DNA of 64,000 nucleotides from Streptomyces longisporoflavus (GCF_014649775.1 NZ_BMTR01000016.1:124001-188000), one strand, 5' to 3'; counted from the stretch's first letter, positions 48,965 to 57,610 are shown. Program-made: numbers and translations. Notes: generated from the letters alone by a model not told the origin.

Positions 48965-49465
48965 ATGAGCGCAGAACCCGAGCAAGGGGCATCGCCGGCC
49001 GACGTGACGGAGGCCGAGGAGGTGACGGACACCGAGGCCAAGGGTGCCGTCAGCGCCCCCGGTCCCGATGGGCCGAAGAAGACCACCCGGCGTTTCCCGC
49101 TCCTGACCCGTGACACCGCGCGCCCCGAGGGCGGCGGCCGGGCCGCGGGCGGCGACGCCCCCGCGCCCGCCCGGCAGTGGCCGCTGCTCAGCGTGCTCCT
49201 GATGGTGGGGCTCGGGCTGCTGCTCACGGCCTTCGACGTATTCCGCGCGGGCACGATCCTGGTCGGCCTCGCGCTGATCGGCGGCGCTGTCCTGCGGTGG
49301 GCGCTGCCCGGCGTCGGCATGCTGGCGGTGCGCTCGCGCTTCACGGACATGGTCACGTACGGCGGTCTCGGCGCCGTCATCGTCCTGCTCGCGCTGATGG
49401 CGCAGCCGGACGGCCTTCAGGTCCCGTTCCTGGACGGCATCCTGCACTTCACGATCAGCAGCTAG
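48965..49465 (+). CDS. DUF3017 membrane protein
   Basis: 166-residue protein. After a disordered acidic N-terminus there are three hydrophobic segments (PLLSVLLMVGLGLLLTAF, GTILVGLALIGGAVLRWAL, MVTYGGLGAVIVLLALMAQP) and a short C-terminus. DUF3017 genes commonly follow folD in actinobacteria; function unknown. ATG at 48965 has GAAAGGG seven bases upstream; GTG at 48959 is an alternative. Probably an operon with folD. Confidence 0.85.
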   Translation: MSAEPEQGASPADVTEAEEVTDTEAKGAVSAPGPDGPKKTTRRFPLLTRDTARPEGGGRAAGGDAPAPARQWPLLSVLLMVGLGLLLTAFDVFRAGTILVGLALIGGAVLRWALPGVGMLAVRSRFTDMVTYGGLGAVIVLLALMAQPDGLQVPFLDGILHFTISS

Positions 49466-49669
49466 CACCCGCACCGGCCCGCTCGTCCCCTCCCCCGCGG
49501 AGGCCGAGCGCGCCGGTGCAAGCAGTTAAGACGGCAAGGGCCCGGGAGTCGTCCTGTGCCGGGTGGAGTTTCGAGTACTCCCCACGGAGTACGCCCGCGG
49601 TTCCTGCAACTTCCGCGGTACCGCCGAAGTTTGACGTATCGCCGCCTGCACCGGGGCTACGCTGCGGCG

Positions 49670-50824
49670 ATGCGGATCCGCCCCCTCGTCGCCGACACGG
49701 CGATCGCGGTCGCCCTGACCACGGTCGCCCTGCTCCTCGGACAGGAGTCGGCGCGGCAGGGATGGCCCGCACTCGACGCGCCGGGATACGCGTTGGTGGC
49801 GCTGGCCAATGTGCCGATCGTCTTCCGCTCCAGGGCGCCGCTCGCCGTACTGCTCCTGGTGCATCTGGTGTGGGCCGGGTACGTCACCGCCGGCTACTGG
49901 CCCGTGGTGAACACCTTCGCGCCCATGCTCGCCGTCTACACCGTCACCGCCCTGCGGCCCGCCCGTGTCTCCGTCCCCTGCGCCGTGCTGATGAGCGCCG
50001 TCTGGATCTACGCGGGCGTGGTGAGCGAGGGGGCGTCGATGGCGTCCGTGGTCGGGCAGGCCATCGGGTTTCCGCTGGTCATCTGGCGGTTCGGGTACCT
50101 CGCCCGCCGGTCCGCCGAGCTGGCCCGGCAGCTGAAGCGCGAGCAGGACGAACGGGCGCGGCGCGAGGTGGCCGAGGAACGCGGGCGCATAGCAAGGGAG
50201 TTGCACGACGTCGTCGCGCACCACATGTCCGTGATATCCGTGCAGGCGGGTCTCGCGAAGTTCGTCTTCAGCTCGGATCCGGCCACTGCCCACGCCGCGC
50301 TCTCCACCATCTCCGGCACCAGCGGCGAGGCGTTGGAGGAGCTGCGCCGCATGCTGCGGGTGCTGCGCGCGGGGGAGGACGGCGACGGCCCGCCCGACGC
50401 CCCGATGCCGGGGCTCGCGCGGCTCGGCGAGATGGTCGAGCGCGTACGGGCCGGGGGAGTGGCCGTCGAGCTGCGCGTCGAGGGGACACCGCGGCAGCTC
50501 GCGCCCGGCGTCGAGCTCTGCGCGTACCGCGTGGTCCAGGAGGCCCTGACCAACGTACTGAAGCATGCGCGAGGGGCCGGCGCGGCGGTCGAACTGCGCT
50601 ATGAGCCGCAGCATGTGACGGTCTCCGTCACCAATGACGGGGAGGGGGTGATTCCGGACAGAGTGGTCACAGGAAGCGGCCATGGGTTGATTGGGATGCG
50701 GGAGCGGGCCAAGCTCTACGGCGGGACGATCAGCATCGGCCCGCTGAGCGAGGGAGGGTTCGCCGTGCGCCTGACCCTGCCGACCTCCGCGCGGGCCGCA
50801 TCGCAGGGGGACGGCGCGACTTAA
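49670..50824 (+). CDS. Sensor histidine kinase (DesK / NarX-like, HisKA_3)
   Basis: 384-residue kinase with four or five N-terminal membrane helices (LVADTAIAVALTTVALLLG, YALVALANVPIVF, LAVLLLVHLVWAGYVTAGYW, VPCAVLMSAVWIYAGVV, VVGQAIGFPLVIWRFGYL), then the HisKA_3 motif RELHDVVAHHMSVISVQAG with phospho-acceptor His179, and a HATPase domain (QEALTNVLKHARG, GHGLIGMRERAKLYGG). The ATG lies next to a TACGCT element, so the leader is very short. It is followed with no gap by its response regulator. Signal unknown. Confidence 0.93.
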   Translation: MRIRPLVADTAIAVALTTVALLLGQESARQGWPALDAPGYALVALANVPIVFRSRAPLAVLLLVHLVWAGYVTAGYWPVVNTFAPMLAVYTVTALRPARVSVPCAVLMSAVWIYAGVVSEGASMASVVGQAIGFPLVIWRFGYLARRSAELARQLKREQDERARREVAEERGRIARELHDVVAHHMSVISVQAGLAKFVFSSDPATAHAALSTISGTSGEALEELRRMLRVLRAGEDGDGPPDAPMPGLARLGEMVERVRAGGVAVELRVEGTPRQLAPGVELCAYRVVQEALTNVLKHARGAGAAVELRYEPQHVTVSVTNDGEGVIPDRVVTGSGHGLIGMRERAKLYGGTISIGPLSEGGFAVRLTLPTSARAASQGDGAT

Positions 50825-51514
50825 ATGACCAGGGTGCTCGTGGTCGACGACCAGTTCCTCATCCGGGCCGGATTGGTGGGGCTGCTGCGTGCCGCGCCCG
50901 GCATCGAGGTCGTCGGTGAGGCGGGTGACGGGGTCGAAGCCGTCGCGCTCGCCGCGTCGACCCGGCCCGACGTGATCCTGATGGACATCCGCATGCCCGG
51001 CATGAGTGGCATCGTGGCCACCGAGAAGATCCTCGCCGAGGCCCCCGAACCGCCGCCGCGCGTCCTGGTCCTCACCACGTTCGACCTCGACGAGTACGTG
51101 TACGGGGCGCTGCGGGCCGGAGCGTCGGGCTTCCTGCTCAAGGACTCCGGGCCCGAGCGCCTGCTCGCCGCCGTGGCCGCCGTCGGCGGCGGCGACGCGC
51201 TCTTCGCGCCCAGCGTCACCTGCCGCCTCGTCGAGGCCTTCGCACGGCAGGCGGGGGCGGGGCCGGGCGCCGGGGACTCCGCGGAACCCCCGCCCGATCT
51301 GCGGTCGTTGACCCTGCGCGAGGTCGAGGTCCTGAAGCTGATCGCCACCGGCATGTCGAACGCGGACATCGCCGAGCGCCTCTACATCAGCGAGGCCACC
51401 GTGAAGACCCACCTGAACCGCACGATGACCAAACTCGACCTGGACAGCAGGGCGCAGGCGGTGGTGGTGGCGTACGAGACGGGCCTCGTCACACCGGGCG
51501 GCGGCGGTCGCTGA
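50825..51514 (+). CDS. LuxR/NarL-family response regulator
   Basis: 229-residue regulator. The receiver domain has acidic Asp9-Asp10 (VLVVDDQFLIR), phospho-acceptor Asp54 (ILMDIRMPGMSG) and a conserved Lys in GFLLKDSGPE. The C-terminal LuxR helix-turn-helix is LTLREVEVLKLIATGMSNADIAERL. The ATG directly follows the kinase stop codon (TAAATG), so translation is coupled. A hairpin terminator lies 30 bp downstream. Confidence 0.95.
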   Translation: MTRVLVVDDQFLIRAGLVGLLRAAPGIEVVGEAGDGVEAVALAASTRPDVILMDIRMPGMSGIVATEKILAEAPEPPPRVLVLTTFDLDEYVYGALRAGASGFLLKDSGPERLLAAVAAVGGGDALFAPSVTCRLVEAFARQAGAGPGAGDSAEPPPDLRSLTLREVEVLKLIATGMSNADIAERLYISEATVKTHLNRTMTKLDLDSRAQAVVVAYETGLVTPGGGGR

Positions 51515-51544
51515 ACGCGGCGAGCCGCCCGGCGGAACGGAGAC

Positions 51545-51580
51545 GGCGCCCGTCCTCTCCCCCGTGGGAGGACGGGCGCC
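51545..51580 (+). terminator. Intrinsic terminator of the two-component operon
   Basis: Perfect 13-bp stem GGCGCCCGTCCTC / GAGGACGGGCGCC with a 10-base loop. Confidence 0.88.
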
Positions 51581-51811
51581 GCCGGTTGGTGGGGAGGCCG
51601 TTCCAACGAGATCCAGCGTCACGTTCTTACGAATTCCATACAAGGGCTGCCTTGCTCCTGTGGCACGGAGGTGACCATTCCGCCACGGTGTGCCCGGCCC
51701 GCAACAAGTGGCCGCCCTGATGGTCATCTTCGCGGAGGGAACCACTTCGGGCCGTCCCGCCGTCATGAGGGACGAACCGGGCACCAACCGGGCACATGCT
51801 GGGGGTGAAGC

Positions 51812-52447
51812 ATGAGTGCTGCCTGGCAGCCGCTTCCGCGGACGCTTCCGCCGGAGGTGCGGCATTTCGTCGAACAGCTGCGGCTGCTCAAGGACCGCAC
51901 CGGCCTGAGCCTGATCGCGCTCGGCAGACAGACGGCCTACAGCAAGTCCTCCTGGCAGCGTTACCTCAACGCGCAGCAGCCGCCGCCCCGGCAGGCGGTC
52001 GTGGCCCTGTGCCGGGTGGCGGGGGCGGACCCCGAACGGTTCGGCGCCCGCTGGGAGCTCGCGGTGCTGGCCTGGCCGCGGGGGGCGCCTGCGGAGGAGC
52101 TCGCCGTCGTACGGAGCGGGGCGGGGTCGTCCGGCGATGGGGCCTTCGACGCGGACTCCGCACGCGCCGGGCTCTCGCATGCCGAACTCCCACGCCCCGG
52201 CCTCTCACACGCCGGGCTCCCACGCGCCGAACTCTCACGCCTCGAACCCTCACGCGCCGGGCTCTCCGGCGACGAGGAGACCCTGCCCTGGTGGGAGCTG
52301 CCCGTGCGACAGCCGCAGCCGCGATCCCGGAGACCGCGGCTGCGGCTGTGGCGACCGGCGCCCCCGCCCTGGCGGTTCGTGGCCTGCGCCGCGCTCTTCG
52401 TCGTCGTACTCCTGCTTGCCGTGCTGCTATGGATTCTGGCCCGGTAG
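51812..52447 (+). CDS. XRE-family HTH protein tethered to the membrane, with pentapeptide-like repeats
   Basis: 211-residue protein. Residues 12-75 are an XRE-type helix-turn-helix (VEQLRLLKDRTGLSLIALGRQTAYSKSSWQRYLN) nearly matching that of the 374-residue protein 1.5 kb downstream. A linker of about eight five-residue repeats (GLSHAELPRPGLSHAGLPRA) follows, then a basic stretch and a C-terminal helix (FVACAALFVVVLLLAVLLWIL). It lacks the extracellular DUF2690 domain of its neighbour. The ATG has GGGGGTGA. Likely a membrane-bound DNA-binding protein; ligand or target unknown. Confidence 0.82.
   Translation: MSAAWQPLPRTLPPEVRHFVEQLRLLKDRTGLSLIALGRQTAYSKSSWQRYLNAQQPPPRQAVVALCRVAGADPERFGARWELAVLAWPRGAPAEELAVVRSGAGSSGDGAFDADSARAGLSHAELPRPGLSHAGLPRAELSRLEPSRAGLSGDEETLPWWELPVRQPQPRSRRPRLRLWRPAPPPWRFVACAALFVVVLLLAVLLWILAR
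52156..52268 (+). repeat. 15-bp tandem repeats encoding five-residue units
   Basis: About seven copies of a unit close to CACGCGCCGGGCTCT encode the (S/P)(H/R)(A/P)(G/E)L linker in the XRE protein. Confidence 0.8.
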
Positions 52448-52485
52448 CGGGGCCGCCACGGAGTGACGGCCCCCGGGGGCGGCTG

Positions 52486-53031
52486 TCAGCCGCGCCAGTT
52501 GTACGCCGCCTTCTTCCAGTGCCCGTCGATCTTCACGTAGTACGTGCCGGAGAGGCGCTTGAAGCCGGTGTCGTGCTTGTAGCCGCTGTACGTCACGTGG
52601 CCGCCGCCACGGGGGCCGTCGAGGAAGTCGTCGGCGACGCCGAACGTCTCCTTGCCGACGATGCCGTCGACGTCCTCCAGGTCCTCGTTGTGCTGCCACC
52701 ACTTCGTGGCCGACTCGGTCTTGCGGCCGAAGTTGCCGTCGATGTCCGTCTTCTTGAACGTGTGCCGGTTGCCGTTGCCGTCCTTCCACTTGGCCCCGTC
52801 CGCGTACAGGACCGTCTGCCACAGGCGCGTGGCGTTGCTGTTCGCGTGGCTGTGCCGGGACAGGGTGCCCTCGTCGCCCCAGTCGTTGTGCGCGGCGCCC
52901 TTGCCGTCGACGACGTGCGGGCCGCTCGCCTGTGCGAGCGACGCGGTGCCGCCGAGTGCGATGGCCGCCCCCGCCGTCACGGCGACCGCCGAGCCGAGCA
53001 GCCGCTTGTGCCTGGCCATACTGGTGTGCAT
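52486..53031 (-). CDS. Secreted peptidoglycan-binding-domain-like protein
   Basis: 181-residue exported protein. The signal peptide (KRLLGSAVAVTAGAAIALGG, cleavage near AQASG) precedes a domain with PG_binding_1 character: RLWQTVLYADG, then DIDGNFGRKTESATKWWQHNEDLEDVDGIVGKETFGVADD. The C-terminal 40 residues are Gly/Tyr/Trp-rich (YYVKIDGHWKKAAYNWRG). No catalytic domain is attached, so it probably binds wall material or modulates other hydrolases. ATG with GGGGGAA upstream; a second ATG four codons on is possible. It sits between the two XRE genes. Confidence 0.85.
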   Translation of the reverse strand: MHTSMARHKRLLGSAVAVTAGAAIALGGTASLAQASGPHVVDGKGAAHNDWGDEGTLSRHSHANSNATRLWQTVLYADGAKWKDGNGNRHTFKKTDIDGNFGRKTESATKWWQHNEDLEDVDGIVGKETFGVADDFLDGPRGGGHVTYSGYKHDTGFKRLSGTYYVKIDGHWKKAAYNWRG

Positions 53032-53386
53032 GTGTTCCCCCTAGGTGCTGCGTTGTCGTCTCCGATGCTTGCGCGCGGCGGCGCTTCGCAAAAGGGTCAA
53101 CACGTGCATTCGGGACGCCGTGGGACGTCCCGGGCTGCTGCCTGGGGTTCCGCATCGTGGACCGGGACGGCGATGGGACACTGGACGCCGGACCGCAAGA
53201 AGTGCGACGGTGCACGCCAGTGGCCCGAACGCTCCCGTGCGCCCCCGGCCCGGGAACTGACATCCTGGCTTCCGGCATCCCTCTGGGTAGCCCATGACAG
53301 GGAGCGACGGGGGCTGCCTCACGGGCAGAGCGGGAGGAACCGCGCGCGGGGGCAAGTTGGCACGTACGGGGGGAATAGGGGGAGTA
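53032..53386. other. Divergent intergenic region
   Basis: 355 bp between the secreted PG-binding-like gene and the second XRE gene. Frames here lack codon bias and start signals. GGGGGAG before 53387 and GGGGGAA after 53031 are the two ribosome binding sites. No promoter hexamers were convincing. Confidence 0.5.
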
Positions 53387-54511
53387 ATGCCTCGTTGGAA
53401 GGCGCTACCGGACGAGCTCGACCCGCAGGTCAGGGAGTTCGCCAGTCAGCTGCGCAGGCTCGTCGACCGAAGTGGCCTGAGCATCGCAGCGGTGTCCGAC
53501 CGCACCGGGTACAGCAAGACGTCGTGGGAGCGCTATCTGAACGGGCGGCTGCTCGCCCCGAAGGGTGCGATCGTCGCGCTCGCCGAGGTGACGGACACCA
53601 ACCCCGTTCACCTCATCACCATGTGGGAGCTCGCCGAGCGCGCGTGGAGCCGCTCCGAGATGCGGCACGACATGACGATGCAGGCGATCCGGATCTCCCA
53701 GGCGCGGGCCGCGCTCGGCGAGCTGGGGTCGAACCCGCCCAAGACCAACCCGCCCAAGACCAAGGGCAAGGGGAGCGGCGGCACGGCACGCAACGGCGCG
53801 CCCGGCGCGGGAGCGGGGGCCGGGTCCGGTGCCGGCGTCGGTTCCGCCGACCGGCCCGGCCGTGCGGGCGGCAGCGTCACCGGCGTCGCGGGCCCTCCGC
53901 CCACGGCCACGCCGCAGGCGCCCGGGTACGGACCCGCGGGCGGCGGCGACCCGGGTGTCGTCATGGCGCCGCCCGGCGCGCAGGGGCCCGGCCGCGGCGC
54001 GGACTCTCCCGACCGGCAGCGCCGGCGCAGGAAGCTGACGATGTTCCTCGCGGGTGTCGTCGGCGCGCTCGTCGTCATAGCCGCCGCCGTCTTCCTGACG
54101 GACTTCGGCAAGGACGACAAGGGCGACGAGAGCGCCAAGCCGCCGGCGTCGCCGAGCACCACCGACAAGGACCTGCCCGAGGGCGTCGAGTGCAGCGGCA
54201 AGAGCTGCACCGGCAAGGACCCCGAGTCCATGGGCTGCGGCGGCGAGTTGGCCACGACGACGACGCGCGCGACGGTCGGCAAGGCCCTGGTCGAGGTCCG
54301 CTACAGCAAGACGTGCGGTGCGGCCTGGGCGCGCATCACGCAGGCGGCGCCGGGCGACAAGGTCACGATCACCGGCGAGGGCGCGGCCAAGCAGAACGGC
54401 ACCGTGAACGCGGACTTCGACGCGTACACCCCGATGGTGGCCGTCAAGGACGGTGCGACCGCGGAGGCGTGCGCCACGCTCAAGGCGGGTCAGACGGGCT
54501 GCACGAAGTAG
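53387..54511 (+). CDS. XRE-family HTH protein with transmembrane helix and extracellular DUF2690 domain
   Basis: 374-residue membrane-spanning regulator. An N-terminal helix-turn-helix (ASQLRRLVDRSGLSIAAVSDRTGYSKTSWERYLN) leads into a helix with AERAWSRSEMRHDM, a long Pro/Gly/Ala linker, one membrane helix (TMFLAGVVGALVVIAAAVFLTDF) and an outer DUF2690 domain (GVECSGKSCTGKDPESMGCGGELATTTTRATV...). Six cysteines in the outer domain suggest disulfides. The layout suggests an outside-in one-component sensor. Start with GGGGGAG. A 12-bp hairpin follows the stop. Confidence 0.9.
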   Translation: MPRWKALPDELDPQVREFASQLRRLVDRSGLSIAAVSDRTGYSKTSWERYLNGRLLAPKGAIVALAEVTDTNPVHLITMWELAERAWSRSEMRHDMTMQAIRISQARAALGELGSNPPKTNPPKTKGKGSGGTARNGAPGAGAGAGSGAGVGSADRPGRAGGSVTGVAGPPPTATPQAPGYGPAGGGDPGVVMAPPGAQGPGRGADSPDRQRRRRKLTMFLAGVVGALVVIAAAVFLTDFGKDDKGDESAKPPASPSTTDKDLPEGVECSGKSCTGKDPESMGCGGELATTTTRATVGKALVEVRYSKTCGAAWARITQAAPGDKVTITGEGAAKQNGTVNADFDAYTPMVAVKDGATAEACATLKAGQTGCTK

Positions 54512-54575
54512 ACGGAGCAGCCGCGCGGGCGGCTGCCCGGACCGGGCTTCAGGGGTGGCCCCGCCGGCGGGAGGT

Positions 54576-54610
54576 GGCGGCCACCACAGGGGGGGAGCGT
54601 GGTGGCCGCC
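54576..54610 (+). terminator. Hairpin terminator after the XRE-DUF2690 gene
   Basis: Perfect 12-bp stem GGCGGCCACCAC / GTGGTGGCCGCC with an 11-base loop, no T-run. Confidence 0.75.
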
Positions 54611-54947
54611 CGGGGGTGTGACCACTCCCGTGGGGGTATTGGTGCGTGTGCCCGCACTTTGAAAAGACATGCCTGTCTCTTCCACAGATTTTTTCGCGGG
54701 ACCTGAACGGGGTCTACGGGCCGCTTCCGGGCCGCCCCGGGGCCGCCTTCGGGCGGCGCGAACGGATCTCTGTGGGGTGGGCCACACCCTCCCGGGGTTC
54801 GGGGGTCGGCGGGGCGCGATAGCCTGGCGGCGGATCTCTCTTGATGCCAAGAGATCGATCATCGAGAGGCGATCGACGAGGGCGTCGGCAGGGGATCCAG
54901 CCCGAGGGGCAGGGCCCCCCACCGCCAGCTTTCTTACGGAGATCGCC
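54611..54947 (+). promoter_or_regulatory. mdh upstream region with palindromic operator candidate
   Basis: About 335 bp without a gene. At 54837-54854 there is the perfect palindrome TCTCTTG-ATGC-CAAGAGA, followed by ATCGATCATCGAGAGGCGATCGACG, which has further ATCGA repeats. The palindrome is some 95 bp before the mdh start, a suitable operator position. The binding protein is not known to me. Confidence 0.5.
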
Positions 54948-55937
54948 ATGACCCGCACTCCCGTGAACGTCACCGTCACCGGCGCGGCCGGCCAGATCGG
55001 CTACGCGCTGCTCTTCCGCATCGCCTCCGGCCACCTGCTCGGCGCGGACGTGCCGGTCAATCTGCGACTGCTCGAGATCACGCCGGCCCTGAAGGCCGCC
55101 GAGGGCACCGCCATGGAGCTCGACGACTGCGCCTTCCCGCTGCTTAACTCGATCGAGATCAGCGACGACCCGAACGTCGCCTTCGACGGCGCCAACGTCG
55201 CCCTCCTCGTCGGCGCCCGCCCCCGCACCAAGGGCATGGAGCGCGGCGACCTCCTGGAGGCCAACGGCGGCATCTTCAAGCCGCAGGGCAAGGCCATCAA
55301 CGACAACGCCGCGGACGACATCAAGGTCCTCGTCGTGGGCAACCCGGCCAACACCAACGCGCTCATCGCGCAGGCCGCCGCCCCGGACGTACCGGCCGAG
55401 CGCTTCACCGCGATGACCCGCCTGGACCACAACCGCGCGCTGTCGCAGCTCGCGAAGAAGACGGGCAGCTCGGTCTCGGACATCAAGCGCCTGACCATCT
55501 GGGGCAACCACTCCGCCACCCAGTACCCCGACATCTTCCACGCGGAGATCGCCGGCAAGAACGCCGCGGACGTCGTGAGCGACCAGTCCTGGCTCGCCGA
55601 CGACTTCATCCCGACCGTCGCCAAGCGCGGCGCCGCGATCATCGAGGCCCGTGGCGCGTCCTCGGCCGCCTCCGCCGCCAACGCCGCCATCGACCACGTC
55701 CACACGTGGGTGAACGGCACGGCTGCCGGTGACTGGACCTCCATGGGTATCCCGTCCGACGGTTCGTACGGCGTTCCGGAGGGCCTCATCTCCTCCTTCC
55801 CCGTCACCACCAAGGACGGCAAGTACGAGATCGTCCAGGGTCTGGAGATCAACGAGTTCTCGCGCACGCGCATCGACGCGTCCGTCCAGGAGCTCACCGA
55901 GGAGCGCGAGGCGGTCCGCGGCCTCGGCCTCATCTAG
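54948..55937 (+). CDS. mdh: Malate dehydrogenase
   Basis: 329-residue NAD-dependent malate dehydrogenase of the TCA cycle. The NAD-binding start VNVTVTGAAGQIGYALLFRIASG is typical of the long actinobacterial/plant-cytosolic type; the catalytic loop is ARPRTKGMERGDLL, with Asp in RLDHNRA and the active-site His in IWGNHSATQYPD. Ribosome binding site GGAG before the ATG. A palindromic operator candidate lies upstream. The stop codon lies inside a series of 9-bp repeats and a hairpin follows. Confidence 0.97.
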   Translation: MTRTPVNVTVTGAAGQIGYALLFRIASGHLLGADVPVNLRLLEITPALKAAEGTAMELDDCAFPLLNSIEISDDPNVAFDGANVALLVGARPRTKGMERGDLLEANGGIFKPQGKAINDNAADDIKVLVVGNPANTNALIAQAAAPDVPAERFTAMTRLDHNRALSQLAKKTGSSVSDIKRLTIWGNHSATQYPDIFHAEIAGKNAADVVSDQSWLADDFIPTVAKRGAAIIEARGASSAASAANAAIDHVHTWVNGTAAGDWTSMGIPSDGSYGVPEGLISSFPVTTKDGKYEIVQGLEINEFSRTRIDASVQELTEEREAVRGLGLI

Positions 55938-55977
55938 CAGGTCTGGCAGGTCTGGCAGGCCTGGCAGGACTGGCGGG
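55933..55977 (+). repeat. Five 9-bp tandem repeats starting at the mdh stop codon
   Basis: Units TCTAGCAGG, TCTGGCAGG, TCTGGCAGG, CCTGGCAGG, ACTGGCGGG; the first contains the TAG stop. Confidence 0.85.
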
Positions 55978-55998
55978 CTTCCTCCAGCAAGCCCGCCA
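55971..55998. terminator. Intrinsic terminator between mdh and the MFS gene
   Basis: Perfect 10-bp stem TGGCGGGCTT / AAGCCCGCCA with an eight-base loop. Confidence 0.8.
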
Positions 55999-56006
55999 CG
56001 TCCTCC

Positions 56007-57578
56007 TCACGTACGGCTCTGCTCGTACGCGCGTTCGTTCTCTTCGCCCCCGGCGGCCACTCGATCGGCAGCCGGGGGCGATGTGCGTCCGGCCCCGTAT
56101 CCGGCGGTGACGAGCGCAGCCGCGGCCACCACCGCGAGCCCCACGATCCGCAGCGCCGCCGCCATCCCGGAGCCGAAGTCCTGGTGAGCGGCCAGGACCG
56201 TCCCCGTGACGGCCACCCCGAGCGCGGCCCCGACCTCGCGGGCCGACGTCCCGAGCCCCGAGCCGAGCCCCGCCTGGTGCGGCGGCAGAGACGAGACGAC
56301 GCCGAGGGTGAGCGCGGGCATCGACAGGCCCGTGCCCGTCGAGATGACGAGCAGCCAGCAGGTGTACGCCGCGTAGGGCGTGCCCGCGTCCGCCGTGGAC
56401 GCGCCGAGCAGGCCGAGCCCGATCAGGAGCAGTCCGCCGCCCACCAGCGGCCGCGGCGACGCCGACCAGCGTGCGGCGAGCTTGGGCACGAGGACCATGC
56501 CGACGGTGAGCGGGATGATGGCAAGGCCCGCCCGGGCGGCGCCGTACCCCTTCACGTACTGCAGGTACTGCGAGTTGACGAAGAAGAGCGAGAAGAGGCC
56601 GAAGAAGGACGCGGCCGTGCCGAGGGATGCGGCGCGCAGCCGTCGCGACCGGAAGACCCGCGGATCGAGGAGCGGTGTGCGCGAGCGCAGGGCGTGTGCG
56701 GTGAACGCCCCGACGAGCGCGGCGCCGACCGCGAAGGCGGCGAGGATGCGCGCGGACGTCCAGCCGTACATGGGGCTCTCGATGATCCCGAAGAGCACCG
56801 CGAACAGGCCGCCGGTGAGGAGGACCGCGCCGAGCGGATCGACGGAGGCCCCGGCCGACGTCCGGGTACGGGGAGCCGTGCGCGCCACCGCCAGGGCGAG
56901 GAGCGCGGCGAGCGGCACCATCAGCCAGAACAGGGCGCGCCACGGCAGATACTGGCCGATCAGACCGCCGACCGCGTTGCCCGCGAAGCCGCCGAGCCCG
57001 GCGGCGAGCGCCCAGGACGCGACGACCCGCGGCCGCTGCCCCGGCGACGCGGTGCGCACCAGGATCGACATGGTCGCGGGCATGATCAGCGCGGCCCCCG
57101 CGCCGGAGACACCGCGCCCGGCGATCAGCTGGGCGGGCCCGGCGGCGAGCGCGCTGACCACGGCGCCCGCGGCGAACAGGCCGAGCCCGCAGAGCAGCGC
57201 ACCCTTGCGTCCGTAGCGGTCGCCGAGGGCGCCGGCCGGGATGAGCAGCCCCGCGAAGACGATGACGTACGCGTCGACCGTCCACAGCAGCCCGCTCGCC
57301 GAGAGGCGCACGGAGGACGAACTCAGCTGGGGGATGAGGAGGTTGATGGCGGCGACCATGCTCTGCGCGACCAGCACGCAGGCGCAGAGGGCGAGTTCGG
57401 CCGAGCGTGAGAGCTGACCCCGGTCGGGCTTCGGAGCGGGCTTTCGGGCAGGGGAGGGCAAGGCTCCTCCAAGGAGCGTCGTGAAGGGGTGTGGGAGGCC
57501 CGGCGGGTCCCCGTCGGGATGCCGGAGGCCCCGTCGTGAGGGCCCGGCGGGCTCTGTCACCGTAGGCTCGGCACTCAC
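56007..57578 (-). CDS. MFS transporter, DHA2 (EmrB/QacA-like) drug efflux family
   Basis: 523-residue membrane pump with about 14 hydrophobic helices, starting after a Pro-rich 55-residue cytosolic tail. The family loop between helices 2 and 3 is PAGALGDRYGRKGALL, and the SGAGAALIMPATMSILV block of motif C type follows. Expected to export small drugs by proton antiport. It is divergent from a LysR-type gene with only 32 bp between the start codons, and a T-N11-A box lies there, so the regulator very probably controls it. GTG start. Confidence 0.92.
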   Translation of the reverse strand: MSAEPTVTEPAGPSRRGLRHPDGDPPGLPHPFTTLLGGALPSPARKPAPKPDRGQLSRSAELALCACVLVAQSMVAAINLLIPQLSSSSVRLSASGLLWTVDAYVIVFAGLLIPAGALGDRYGRKGALLCGLGLFAAGAVVSALAAGPAQLIAGRGVSGAGAALIMPATMSILVRTASPGQRPRVVASWALAAGLGGFAGNAVGGLIGQYLPWRALFWLMVPLAALLALAVARTAPRTRTSAGASVDPLGAVLLTGGLFAVLFGIIESPMYGWTSARILAAFAVGAALVGAFTAHALRSRTPLLDPRVFRSRRLRAASLGTAASFFGLFSLFFVNSQYLQYVKGYGAARAGLAIIPLTVGMVLVPKLAARWSASPRPLVGGGLLLIGLGLLGASTADAGTPYAAYTCWLLVISTGTGLSMPALTLGVVSSLPPHQAGLGSGLGTSAREVGAALGVAVTGTVLAAHQDFGSGMAAALRIVGLAVVAAAALVTAGYGAGRTSPPAADRVAAGGEENERAYEQSRT

Positions 57579-57589
57579 CTGATCTCCAG

Positions 57590-57602
57590 TGCAACCTTTG
57601 CA
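57590..57602. promoter_or_regulatory. LysR-type T-N11-A operator
   Basis: TGCAACCTTTGCA has dyad symmetry (TGCAA / TTGCA) and the exact T-N11-A spacing of LysR boxes, in the 32-bp gap between the divergent regulator and efflux genes. Confidence 0.7.
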
Positions 57603-57610
57603 AGGGATAT

